The notes under the pieces are model-generated. The model worked only from the letters and a program-made list of their open reading frames with translations, was not told where the DNA came from and did not search any database. From Candidatus Firestoneibacteriota bacterium (GTDB lineage Bacteria > JACRDZ01): a stretch of 7,116 nt of DNA. Position numbers and translations under genes: made by a program. Shown here one piece after another: positions 1-6,843 of the stretch. Where the stretch lies: the NCBI GenBank assembly GCA_016212735.1, contig JACRDZ010000143.1:1-7116 (forward strand). The letters run 5' to 3'. Each line of letters opens with the position of its first letter. The stretch's first letter is position 1.

Positions 1-1711
1 AATAATCTAATCTATTACTATACCCTTTTGCATAAACGTATTTACTTATAAAAGAATCCAGAAGTTTTTCTCGTGTTACGATTTCATCATTATTAAATAT
101 TTCTGGCCATATCTTCTGTTCTTTAAAACATTTCTTTACTATATTAATAGAGCTTAATGCACGTTTTGAATTTCCATAAAGATTAATTACTTTTCTGAAA
201 TTCTCTATTGCCATAGTATAGTTTTTTTTATTATAGTATTCTTTTGCTGTATCAAAAAAATCTTTTTCTTCTTTTAATGATAAACATTCATATTTGTTTG
301 AATTAATCCAGTTTAACCTTTCCTGTGCGCGATAATAAAAGTAGGTTTTATTATAATTTTCAATTAATATTTTTCTATATATTTCTGCTGCTTCTATCCA
401 ATTTCCTGATTTTTCAAAACATTTGCCAGCCCAAAAATATGCTTCAACAGCATATTTACTTTGCGGGAGATCATGATATAAGGTTTTAAAATAATTTATG
501 GCATCTTCCATATGATTTTGCTGTATACAAATACATGCAATATTCCAATAAGAAATATCCTTATATATACTTTGTGGATATTTCTTTATTAGCTGTAAAT
601 AGTTTTTTATACTTTCATCATATTTCTTTCTTGATTCATAATATTTTGCAACTCTGTATAATGCATTATCACCATAACCGCTGTAAGAATATTCTGTATC
701 TATTTTATTATATATAAAGAGCGCACTGTCACCATTTTTAACAATAACATAAGAATTTGCAAGCTCAAAAAGAGAGTCAATATATGTCTCTCCTTGATGA
801 TATTTCTCTGTTGCTACCTTGAAAAAATCTATTGCTTTCCAGAAATTGTATCGTTTATAATAAGCTTTTCCTATCATATTATAACAGTTATCTTCCAGTT
901 CTTTATCCAGTTTATTATCTATTATCTCTTTAAATTGATTTACAGCATTTCTGTATTCATGTGAATAAAAATATGCCATTCCCCGATCCCATATTTCTTC
1001 TGCTTTTTTTTCGATTTTATAAGCAGGATATTTTTTTTCAATATAACAAATACGCATTAATGCTTCTTGTGTATCAGAACTTTTAGGATATATTGATACT
1101 ATTTTTTGATAAATAGTTTCAGCATCTGTCCATTTATGCATTAATTCAAATATACGCCCTTTTTTCAGTAATACTCTAGCAGGATTCCATTGCGGAGACA
1201 TTTTAATAATTTTATTCAATTCATCTATACTTTCTATATATTTACCTATCTTTTCATAACACTCTGCTTTATTATAATAAGCTTCATATAAATTGGAACT
1301 CCTGGGATATTTTTCTGTTAGAAGCTCGTAATAATAAATAGCGGAAGAATATTTTTTCTTATATTTATAACATTCTGACATATGAAAAAGTGCATAATCA
1401 GAAAGGATTGATTCCTTTTGTGTGACTTTAGAATAGTAGTTAATCGCTTTTTCATATTCTTTTGCTTGATAGTAGGAACATGCAATAAGGTAGCAGTAAG
1501 ATTCTGGAATTCCATTTATATATTCAGTGTTTTCCAGAACATTTTGTATTTCATAATCTGCTTCAATAAATTTTACAGCTTGAGTATATTTCTTTTCCCT
1601 GTATAGCTCTTTTAACTTTTCGAGACTGGTTTTAAGATTTACAGCAAAAGAATTATTTGATAAACATAATAATATATATATAATAATCGCAGAAAAAATA
1701 TTTTTTTTCAT
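1..1711 (-). CDS. Exported TPR-repeat protein, probable N-terminal part of a soluble lytic transglycosylase (partial)
   Basis: The frame is open from an ATG at 1711 to the window edge, 570 codons without a stop, so the C terminus is missing. Residues 1-23 form a signal peptide (Lys-rich start, hydrophobic core, likely cleavage after SFA). The rest is rich in Tyr, Lys and Glu and is made of many TPR-like helix pairs of the type 'A...yy...ky..Ai..y..li..yP.s', for example around 80-95, 113-135, 145-170, 242-262, 350-380 and 385-415. Residues 424-466 (FWAGKCFEKSG, then EAAEIYRKI, then FYYRAQERL) resemble the repeat found just before the catalytic domain of Slt70-type lytic murein transglycosylases. 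A catalytic SLT domain would therefore be expected beyond position 1, but no catalytic motif is visible here. A plain TPR scaffold of the YbgF/BamD kind is the alternative. The start follows the aminopeptidase stop by 35 bp, with a weak AGG-type ribosome site, so the gene is probably co-transcribed. Confidence 0.8.
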   Translation of the reverse strand, partial: MKKNIFSAIIIYILLCLSNNSFAVNLKTSLEKLKELYREKKYTQAVKFIEADYEIQNVLENTEYINGIPESYCYLIACSYYQAKEYEKAINYYSKVTQKESILSDYALFHMSECYKYKKKYSSAIYYYELLTEKYPRSSNLYEAYYNKAECYEKIGKYIESIDELNKIIKMSPQWNPARVLLKKGRIFELMHKWTDAETIYQKIVSIYPKSSDTQEALMRICYIEKKYPAYKIEKKAEEIWDRGMAYFYSHEYRNAVNQFKEIIDNKLDKELEDNCYNMIGKAYYKRYNFWKAIDFFKVATEKYHQGETYIDSLFELANSYVIVKNGDSALFIYNKIDTEYSYSGYGDNALYRVAKYYESRKKYDESIKNYLQLIKKYPQSIYKDISYWNIACICIQQNHMEDAINYFKTLYHDLPQSKYAVEAYFWAGKCFEKSGNWIEAAEIYRKILIENYNKTYFYYRAQERLNWINSNKYECLSLKEEKDFFDTAKEYYNKKNYTMAIENFRKVINLYGNSKRALSSINIVKKCFKEQKIWPEIFNNDEIVTREKLLDSFISKYVYAKGYSNRLDY

Positions 1712-1746
1712 ATCAAGACCTATAATTTTCGTACTTCAATTTATTA

Positions 1747-2688
1747 TTATTTCTGACACATTTCATTTAACACATAAAATAAAGTTTCAGTAATTTTTCC
1801 CATTGCTATATAGTCGAGTGTTTCTGGGGTATCACAAGACTTATGATAATTAGGATTTCTATAAAAAGCTGTATCAGTAATCATTACTGCTTTATATCCA
1901 TTTTCCCAGTAATTAAGATGATCAGAAAAATCTATCCCTGGTAACCATTTAAAAGCACTTATACTTTCAACAGGAAAATCCGAGTATTTTTTAAATTTTT
2001 CTTTTAATTGACTTACAAGTGATCCTGATGAAATATTTCCGACTATAGTAATAAAATTTCCACATGATGGATAAAAAAAACTCAAAAATGGCGGATAATG
2101 CTGAGAGTCAGGGACAGGAGTAAAATATCCCACCATTTCCAGACAAATCATTGCGAATATATCTTCTCTTTTTTCAAAAGCAATTTTGCTGGCAACATAA
2201 CTCCCCATTAATTTACTTCTGAAAAAAGGCGGCTCTTCATTAACAAAAGCTATGAATTTTATAGTTTTATCTGTTTTCATTTTTGAAAACAATCTTGAAA
2301 TCTCCAGCAAAACTGCTACACCGCTGGCATTATCATCCGCACCTGGTGTATCTGTAACAGTATCATAATGAGCACCTACTACTACTATTTTATCAGAATG
2401 TTCATCACCTTTTTTAATTGCAATAATATTATGAAACTCACGATTATCTATATTATAAGTTTGTAACTCGGCATTATATCCATACTCATTAAAATAATTA
2501 TTAATATAATTACATGTCTGTTCAAGATTTTTATAATATAGATAATTTCTTGTCCCAATTTTTTTTGCCAGAAGGAATACATGTTTTTTTAAATTTGGAG
2601 TTAAAATATTCATATTTGCAAGAGTTATAGAATAAGTAATAAGTACTAAAATCCAGATAAAAAATATATTAATAAAATACCTACTCAA
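1747..2688 (-). CDS. M28-family zinc aminopeptidase with N-terminal signal anchor
   Basis: This 313-residue protein carries the full metal site of peptidase family M28: GAHYDT (His107, Asp109), GADDNASG (bridging Asp118), NEE (general base Glu151, ligand Glu152), LEMVGY (Glu184, at the position of the fourth ligand, Asp or Glu in the family), SDH (256-257) and NPNYHKSCDTPETLD (ligand His282). By family knowledge it removes N-terminal residues from peptides using two zinc ions. Residues 5-25 are a hydrophobic segment with no clear cleavage site, so it is exported or membrane-anchored with the enzyme outside the cytoplasm. The start is a TTG. It is chosen because a very strong AGGGGGAGGAG ribosome site lies 8 nt upstream, and because the first in-frame ATG (Met26) would delete the hydrophobic segment. 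No key residue is missing. The gene lies between the aspartic protease and the TPR gene, on the same strand. Confidence 0.92.
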   Translation of the reverse strand: MSRYFINIFFIWILVLITYSITLANMNILTPNLKKHVFLLAKKIGTRNYLYYKNLEQTCNYINNYFNEYGYNAELQTYNIDNREFHNIIAIKKGDEHSDKIVVVGAHYDTVTDTPGADDNASGVAVLLEISRLFSKMKTDKTIKFIAFVNEEPPFFRSKLMGSYVASKIAFEKREDIFAMICLEMVGYFTPVPDSQHYPPFLSFFYPSCGNFITIVGNISSGSLVSQLKEKFKKYSDFPVESISAFKWLPGIDFSDHLNYWENGYKAVMITDTAFYRNPNYHKSCDTPETLDYIAMGKITETLFYVLNEMCQK

Positions 2689-2696
2689 CCTATTGA

Positions 2697-2707
2697 CTCC
2701 TCCCCCT
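2697..2707 (-). promoter_or_regulatory. Strong Shine-Dalgarno site that fixes the TTG start
   Basis: The minus strand reads AGGGGGAGGAG, ending 8 nt before the TTG at 2688. It is the most purine- and G-rich stretch near any gene start in the window, and it decides in favour of the TTG over the internal ATG of the aminopeptidase. Confidence 0.75.
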
Positions 2708-2714
2708 AGTACAA

Positions 2715-2720
2715 ATTATA
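2715..2720 (-). promoter_or_regulatory. Possible -10 box for the aminopeptidase/TPR gene pair
   Basis: A perfect TATAAT reads on the minus strand here, inside the 83-bp gap before the aminopeptidase. Transcription would start near 2708, giving a leader of about 20 nt that carries the strong ribosome site. No good -35 box lies at the right distance, because that place is taken by the CACAGAG repeat. In DNA this AT-rich a chance match is likely. Confidence 0.3.
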
Positions 2721-2730
2721 GTTTATATTC

Positions 2731-2758
2731 TAACCACAGAGACATTAAAGTTACAGAG
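2731..2758. repeat. CACAGAG-type intergenic repeat, copy A
   Basis: The plus strand reads TAACCACAGAGACA (2731-2744), then a diverged stretch, then ACAGAG (2753-2758). It shares the block TAACCACA(A)GAGACA with the copy at 6602-6629. It lies in the gap between the protease and aminopeptidase genes, in the same orientation relative to the downstream gene as the other copy. It has no coding potential. Confidence 0.6.
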
Positions 2759-2760
2759 AA

Positions 2761-2770
2761 ATGTTAACAT
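2761..2770. repeat. Short perfect palindrome just after the protease stop codon
   Basis: ATGTTAACAT is a 10-bp perfect palindrome, one base beyond the TAG stop (2772-2774 on the minus strand). It is too short and too AT-rich to be a convincing terminator and no U-run follows, so it may be chance. Confidence 0.25.
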
Positions 2771-2771
2771 G

Positions 2772-4076
2772 CTAATCATTCGGTAAACTCAAATACATTT
2801 TCATATTTTTAAAATCCCATATAACCTTAAACTTTTTAAGTATATCAATTCCTAGATTCCCATGTTCTTCGCATGCAAATTCAGGAACAGAATATGCAGA
2901 AATTAGTAATGGAGTATTTTGTAATGAATAATTATTAATTACAAAACTTTTTGGAAAAAAGACACCATAGATATCTTTTCGTCCATAAATAGTTTCAATT
3001 TCTTTGCTGGTCTTTTCTATTTTTATTTCACCTGAATAAAAATGCTTTAGATGTTCTAATCCATTTTGATAAAGCTCTGTCATTTCACCAGCAGAATCTA
3101 TACAGAAATTATATCCACGAGTCCCATTTATTTCAATTGGAACATATATAAAGCTATTAACGAAAAATATATCATATGCTTCTTCTTCAGATTTCACATC
3201 ATTCATACTCAAAGTTAAAACCTTTTTTGGATAATCAATTGTTGTAGTAAATTCACGTAAAACAGGGAGTCCTAATATCCCATCAATTTTAAAATATGTA
3301 AACATACCTAAATGCTTCCATGTTAAACTTTTTGTTTCGACAATTCCAACAGGAACATTATAAACAGTAACATCACCAATTTGTAAACTTTCTATTTTCG
3401 CATACTTTATCTGAATAGCCGATAAATGGCGTGTATCATAACCTGCAATTCCTAACTGCATGGGTATAATTTTATATTTTTGCGCAATTTCATTTGATAT
3501 TATAGTTAAATTAGAAGCTGTATCAATAATAAATTGTTCTTCACCCTGGCCATTAATGGTAACTGGAAGAGTAAAGTCACCTTGATATTCTTTTAAAGGA
3601 ACTGCTCCGCTTTCTGTCAGCCCTTTAAGCATATAAACATTTTTGTCTGACATATTTTCCAGAAAATTAATAAATGGATTTATTTCCCCTTTTTCTTTTT
3701 CAAGATAATACAGTTTCATGAAATCTTTTGAATCATAATATATGCATCTCAATCCTTCATCAATAACTCCATTCCACGATGAATCATAAAGAAAAGCCAG
3801 TGTTTTAGCTTTTTCCATGATTTTTTTTGCTTCTTTCAAACGGTTTTTACGATATGATATTATAGCCTTCCAGAATAGAGTCTCTGCTGTTTCCGGGGTA
3901 TTATTAATATCAGTTGAATCTAATAATTCTATTTTATATTTCGTTTTCGGATAGGGGAAAATAGTTGTATTTGCTTTTGTATTAATATTTTCTGTTGGAA
4001 TTATATTATTATTTCCTGATGAACATGAAGTAAAAAAAATGATATTTATTATTATGCATACATAATATTTAATCAT
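2772..4076 (-). CDS. Lipoprotein with two tandem retropepsin-like aspartic protease domains
   Basis: The 434-residue product starts with a lipoprotein signal (hydrophobic stretch, then FTSC with the lipidated Cys18), followed by a polar linker. Residues about 63-125 are helical and TPR-like. Two aspartic protease lobes follow. Lobe 1 (about 165-290) has FIIDTASN with Asp185 and the second-half motif DGILGLPVL (265-273). Lobe 2 (about 308-432) has FCIDSAGE with Asp327 and GNLGIDIL (406-413). Each lobe thus has the D[T/S]A triad and the hydrophobic-hydrophobic-Gly element of retropepsin-like proteases (Asp_protease_2 type). Ala replaces the usual Gly in both triads, a change tolerated in some aspartic proteases. 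Two lobes in one chain could make a complete active site without dimerising, as in pepsin; this is inference. The ATG lies 11 nt after the hydrolase stop, and its AAGAGGG ribosome site overlaps that stop, so translation is probably coupled. The substrate is unknown. Confidence 0.85.
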   Translation of the reverse strand: MIKYYVCIIINIIFFTSCSSGNNNIIPTENINTKANTTIFPYPKTKYKIELLDSTDINNTPETAETLFWKAIISYRKNRLKEAKKIMEKAKTLAFLYDSSWNGVIDEGLRCIYYDSKDFMKLYYLEKEKGEINPFINFLENMSDKNVYMLKGLTESGAVPLKEYQGDFTLPVTINGQGEEQFIIDTASNLTIISNEIAQKYKIIPMQLGIAGYDTRHLSAIQIKYAKIESLQIGDVTVYNVPVGIVETKSLTWKHLGMFTYFKIDGILGLPVLREFTTTIDYPKKVLTLSMNDVKSEEEAYDIFFVNSFIYVPIEINGTRGYNFCIDSAGEMTELYQNGLEHLKHFYSGEIKIEKTSKEIETIYGRKDIYGVFFPKSFVINNYSLQNTPLLISAYSVPEFACEEHGNLGIDILKKFKVIWDFKNMKMYLSLPND

Positions 4077-4082
4077 ATATTA

Positions 4083-4089
4083 CCCTCTT
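4083..4089 (-). promoter_or_regulatory. Ribosome site of the protease gene overlapping the hydrolase stop codon
   Basis: The minus strand reads AAGAGGG, 6 nt before the ATG at 4076. Its first two bases are part of the TAA stop (4088-4090) of the upstream hydrolase gene. This arrangement suggests that ribosomes finishing the hydrolase re-initiate on the protease gene. Confidence 0.6.
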
Positions 4090-6568
4090 AATAAACAACT
4101 TCTGCTATTTCAGAACTAAGCGTATTAACTCCAAGCCATACAGAATAACTTTCTATATCGTTAAATAATAACACAACTTTCTCTCCTTTTAAATTAGGAA
4201 CGTCTTCATAATTACTCATTCTTATAAAATATATTCTCCCTTCCTGATATGCTAGATAAGAATCTTTTTCAGTAAGAATAATCCATGCTCTCCTCCCGTT
4301 ATTATTCATAAATGACCATAAAAGAAGAGCCTGGTCAAAAAAATTACCAGTTTTATATGTTATTACTTCATCAGGCATCATAATGCGGCTTTCATCATTA
4401 AAAATTGAGTTTTTTCTTAAATTAGTATTCATCCAATCTATAATACTTTTTTGTGTCTTAAGACTTTCTGCCAGTTTTTTTACGTAATAACTTTTTTTTG
4501 CAGCAAGAGCATAAACTTCCAGATGTTTAACAAGCAGACTCTGAAATGCATATTTTGCATAAGTATATTGAGACTCTGGATTATTTGCACTTTTTTTAAA
4601 AACTTCCAGTTGTATTTTATTTGTTATTTCACCGGATGGAATTCGTTTTAGCTTTAATGGGAAATAAATTGGTTCACCTAATTCAACTTTTTTTGTTCTT
4701 AAATTTTTCCATGATAAATCTTTAAATACATTCTCCATAAAATATTTTATATGTTCAATATCTCCGTCCTGAAAATTTGTTTCCATATTAGAACTTAGAT
4801 AAAAAGCATCATTATAAATTCCATAAATTTCCATTTCTTTTTTTGGCCACGATACTCTTTCTCCAGGGAACAGCATATTATCATTAATAATATAAAATTC
4901 GTTATCAATACTGAAACTCACAATGGTATGACCGGGTGAACCTTTAAGATGCACTGCAAACACATTTTCCGGCTGTATTCCCAAAATTCTTAAAAGAGCT
5001 ATATTAAATAAAGATATTGATGCTGATTTCCCTGATATTTTCCCTGTAATTCTTTCCATTGCATACATCTCGTCAATATTTATTTCTCTGCCAAGCGGAT
5101 CATATCCATATCTTTTACCCCATGGATCTTTCATGGGAAAATACTGTTTGTTATAAATTTTTAAAAGCTGCGGATTAAAAATCATTTTCTGATTGAACAA
5201 TTGAAGGTTATCAATAATTTCCTGATTTCTGTTACTATACAGGCTCTCTGCAATGGAAGAAGTTCTTGGAGACATCATATTTGCAAGAATTAATGCTGAT
5301 ACAAGATAATGACGATTCTGTCTGAAAAGAACACTATTTTTTTTCTCTACTGCTTCTACATAATTTTCAGGAGAAGCCGGATCCTGCGCCAGACGCGCAT
5401 ATGGGATCAAGTCATGGTTTTTGGAAACATATCTGATTTTATAATTCAAATTAGACAGTTGCGAAGAATAAAAATCCCAACCAAAAAGGGTAATTTGTAT
5501 ATCTTTGTAAAATCTGGTAGTTATAACAGAAGTAGGCTCTTCTTTTGTATCTTCCTCATAACCATTATTTCCAGGCGGTACCATAAGACGTTTTATAAAT
5601 TCGTTCTGCGGCGTATTTATGCGAAGTTCAATTGGCAGCATATTTTTTGTAAAATTTCTGATAAATATTCTTGTCTTATTTTCTCTATATTCCCATTTAG
5701 TTACAAAATCATTAAAAGGTTTTTCTCTTATATATATATTCAAAAAGTTTAATACTTGATTAATATATTCCTCTTTATAATAAGTAAAATTTTCCATATG
5801 ATCCGCATGAGGAAACAGGACAAGCCGTTTTGGCCCATTATACGCTTCGAATAGTCTTATTATCTCTTTATAATAAATTATATCATCAGTCCCATGTATA
5901 AAAAGTATTGGTACATCTTTTATCTTTCTTATACTATCTATTGGATTATATTTTGAATAAAATAATCTGACAAAAGAAACGAATGGAAAAGCTGCAATTT
6001 CTCCTATTTTTTTGTTAAATACTTCAGTATATCTGTCAAGTAATGAATACATTGCACTGTCTATTATTACTAATTTTATATCCTGTCGTTTTGAAGCTGT
6101 ATAAAGAGCAAGACTTCCTCCCAGTGACCATCCGAAAAGACCTATACGCTTGCTGTCTACATCAGACCGGCTTTTAACATATTCAACAGCTTTATCCACA
6201 TCTTCAGTAAAACGAGAAAAACCTAGTTCACTTGCTGTTCCTTCGCTGTCTCCAAATCCTGTATAATCAAACAGAAAAACACTATAACCTGCTTCATATA
6301 AAAATCTTGTAAAACGCAGATAATATGCGCGATTCTGACCATTCCCTTCGCAGAATATTATGCAGGGAGCTCCATCTGTACTTTTTATAAACCAGCCTGA
6401 TAAATTTATACCTCTATTATTTTTAATAATAACTTTTTCATACGGCAGTCCAATATTTTTCGGAGTAAAATATACTTTTCTATAAGAAGAGATAAGAAGG
6501 TTACAGCCTAAAAAACAAAAAATCGATATTAATAATGTTAATGTGATATTTACATATTTAAATTTCAC
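4088..6568 (-). CDS. Lipoprotein: alpha/beta-hydrolase fused to two degenerate transglutaminase-like domains
   Basis: The 826-residue protein begins with a lipoprotein signal peptide ending FLGC (Cys22). Residues about 40-282 are a serine alpha/beta-hydrolase. The oxyanion region is CEGNGQNR (73-80), the nucleophile elbow is GWSLGG with Ser148, the acid is Asp229 in HGTDD, and the base is His257 in ADHMEN, so the triad is complete. Residues about 285-500 are unclassified, with a strand-rich first part. Residues about 505-570 fit a transglutaminase core (LLRILGI at 525-531, His547, Asp563), but the nucleophile Cys is Ser515. Residues about 700-805 fit a second such core (GNFFDQALLL, 741-750) in which Cys is Phe743 and no matching His is seen. 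The hydrolase probably cleaves an ester or peptide bond outside the inner membrane; the pseudo-enzyme domains may bind protein or peptide. The start is GTG with AAAGGA 7 nt upstream. No ATG lies between it and the upstream in-frame stop, and the next Met is residue 169 or later. It is the first gene of the operon. Confidence 0.88.
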   Translation of the reverse strand: MKFKYVNITLTLLISIFCFLGCNLLISSYRKVYFTPKNIGLPYEKVIIKNNRGINLSGWFIKSTDGAPCIIFCEGNGQNRAYYLRFTRFLYEAGYSVFLFDYTGFGDSEGTASELGFSRFTEDVDKAVEYVKSRSDVDSKRIGLFGWSLGGSLALYTASKRQDIKLVIIDSAMYSLLDRYTEVFNKKIGEIAAFPFVSFVRLFYSKYNPIDSIRKIKDVPILFIHGTDDIIYYKEIIRLFEAYNGPKRLVLFPHADHMENFTYYKEEYINQVLNFLNIYIREKPFNDFVTKWEYRENKTRIFIRNFTKNMLPIELRINTPQNEFIKRLMVPPGNNGYEEDTKEEPTSVITTRFYKDIQITLFGWDFYSSQLSNLNYKIRYVSKNHDLIPYARLAQDPASPENYVEAVEKKNSVLFRQNRHYLVSALILANMMSPRTSSIAESLYSNRNQEIIDNLQLFNQKMIFNPQLLKIYNKQYFPMKDPWGKRYGYDPLGREINIDEMYAMERITGKISGKSASISLFNIALLRILGIQPENVFAVHLKGSPGHTIVSFSIDNEFYIINDNMLFPGERVSWPKKEMEIYGIYNDAFYLSSNMETNFQDGDIEHIKYFMENVFKDLSWKNLRTKKVELGEPIYFPLKLKRIPSGEITNKIQLEVFKKSANNPESQYTYAKYAFQSLLVKHLEVYALAAKKSYYVKKLAESLKTQKSIIDWMNTNLRKNSIFNDESRIMMPDEVITYKTGNFFDQALLLWSFMNNNGRRAWIILTEKDSYLAYQEGRIYFIRMSNYEDVPNLKGEKVVLLFNDIESYSVWLGVNTLSSEIAEVVY

Positions 6569-6601
6569 TAATTGTTCCTTTAAAGCTATTAGACTTTATT
6601 T

Positions 6602-6629
6602 TAACCACAAGAGACACAGAGGCACAGAG
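6602..6629. repeat. CACAGAG-type intergenic repeat, copy B
   Basis: The plus strand reads TAACCACAAGAGACA (6602-6616), overlapped by CACAGAG (6615-6621) and followed by GCACAGAG (6622-6629), giving an 8-nt spacing between the last two units. It lies in the transcribed leader of the hydrolase gene, about 35 bp before its start. From memory, similar degenerate CACAGAG strings occur between genes in many unrelated bacteria; this was not checked. Confidence 0.65.
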
Positions 6630-6690
6630 TATTTTTATTTATAATACAAATCTCTTAATCCCATATTTTAATACACTTGTATAAAAGTTT

Positions 6691-6719
6691 ATTATAATAT
6701 CTACTTTTATTCCTGACAA
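6691..6719 (-). promoter_or_regulatory. Sigma70-type promoter of the hydrolase operon
   Basis: On the minus strand, TTGTCA (6719-6714, five of six matches to TTGACA) is followed by a 17-bp spacer and a perfect TATAAT (6696-6691). Transcription would start near 6684, giving a leader of about 115 nt before the GTG at 6568. This is the best promoter in the window and is correctly placed for the four minus-strand genes. It ends only about 17 bp from the proposed end of the insertion sequence. Confidence 0.65.
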
Positions 6720-6744
6720 CTTTGGATAATTTAATACCTGAATT

Positions 6745-6774
6745 TTGCACGGGAAATAAAAAAGATTTGATAAA
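6745..6774 (+). promoter_or_regulatory. Weak candidate promoter of the transposase
   Basis: TTGCAC (6745-6750) and GATAAA (6769-6774) are 18 bp apart. Both are partial matches to the -35 and -10 consensus. Transcription would start near 6781, inside the left arm of the hairpin that covers the transposase start. Confidence 0.3.
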
Positions 6775-6775
6775 A

Positions 6776-6843
6776 CCATAGGGTTACCATAAAATTAAGG
6801 TTATTCACGTAACTTTAATTTTAAATGGAGGTAACCCATATGG
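6776..6843 (+). promoter_or_regulatory. Long hairpin covering the ribosome site and start codon of the transposase
   Basis: Outer stem: CCATA (6776-6780) pairs with TATGG (6839-6843) and GGGTTACC (6781-6788) pairs with GGTAACCC (6830-6837), with A6838 bulged. Inner stem: 6790-6803 pairs with 6810-6823 over 14 pairs, including one G-U, closing the loop TTCACG. The unpaired bases 6824-6829 hold the first half of the GGAGG ribosome site (6827-6831), while its last two G and the ATG (6840-6842) are paired. The structure would block translation on any transcript that includes both arms. Confidence 0.7.

Noticed and set aside
535..717. 60-codon open frame on the plus strand
   Set aside because: Antisense to the TPR gene, whose own frame is continuous and shows clear repeats.
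1318..1606. Overlapping short frames on both strands
   Set aside because: Both lie inside the TPR gene in other frames and have no ribosome site or motif.
2761..2770. ATGTTAACAT palindrome as a terminator of the protease gene
   Set aside because: Only a 5-bp stem without a loop and without a following U-run; it would not form a stable terminator.
4451..4651. 66-codon open frame on the plus strand
   Set aside because: Antisense to the C-terminal part of the hydrolase, with a Cys/Phe-rich composition typical of a reverse reading of Lys/Glu-rich helices.
5309..5752. 147-codon open frame on the plus strand
   Set aside because: It lies fully inside the hydrolase gene on the opposite strand. The product is rich in Phe, Ile, Arg and Tyr with no recognisable motif, as expected of a shadow frame in AT-rich DNA.
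6780..6840. Hairpin read as a terminator between operon and insertion sequence
   Set aside because: Neither side has a T-run at the stem base, and the right arm contains the ribosome site and start codon of the transposase, which fits a translational block better.
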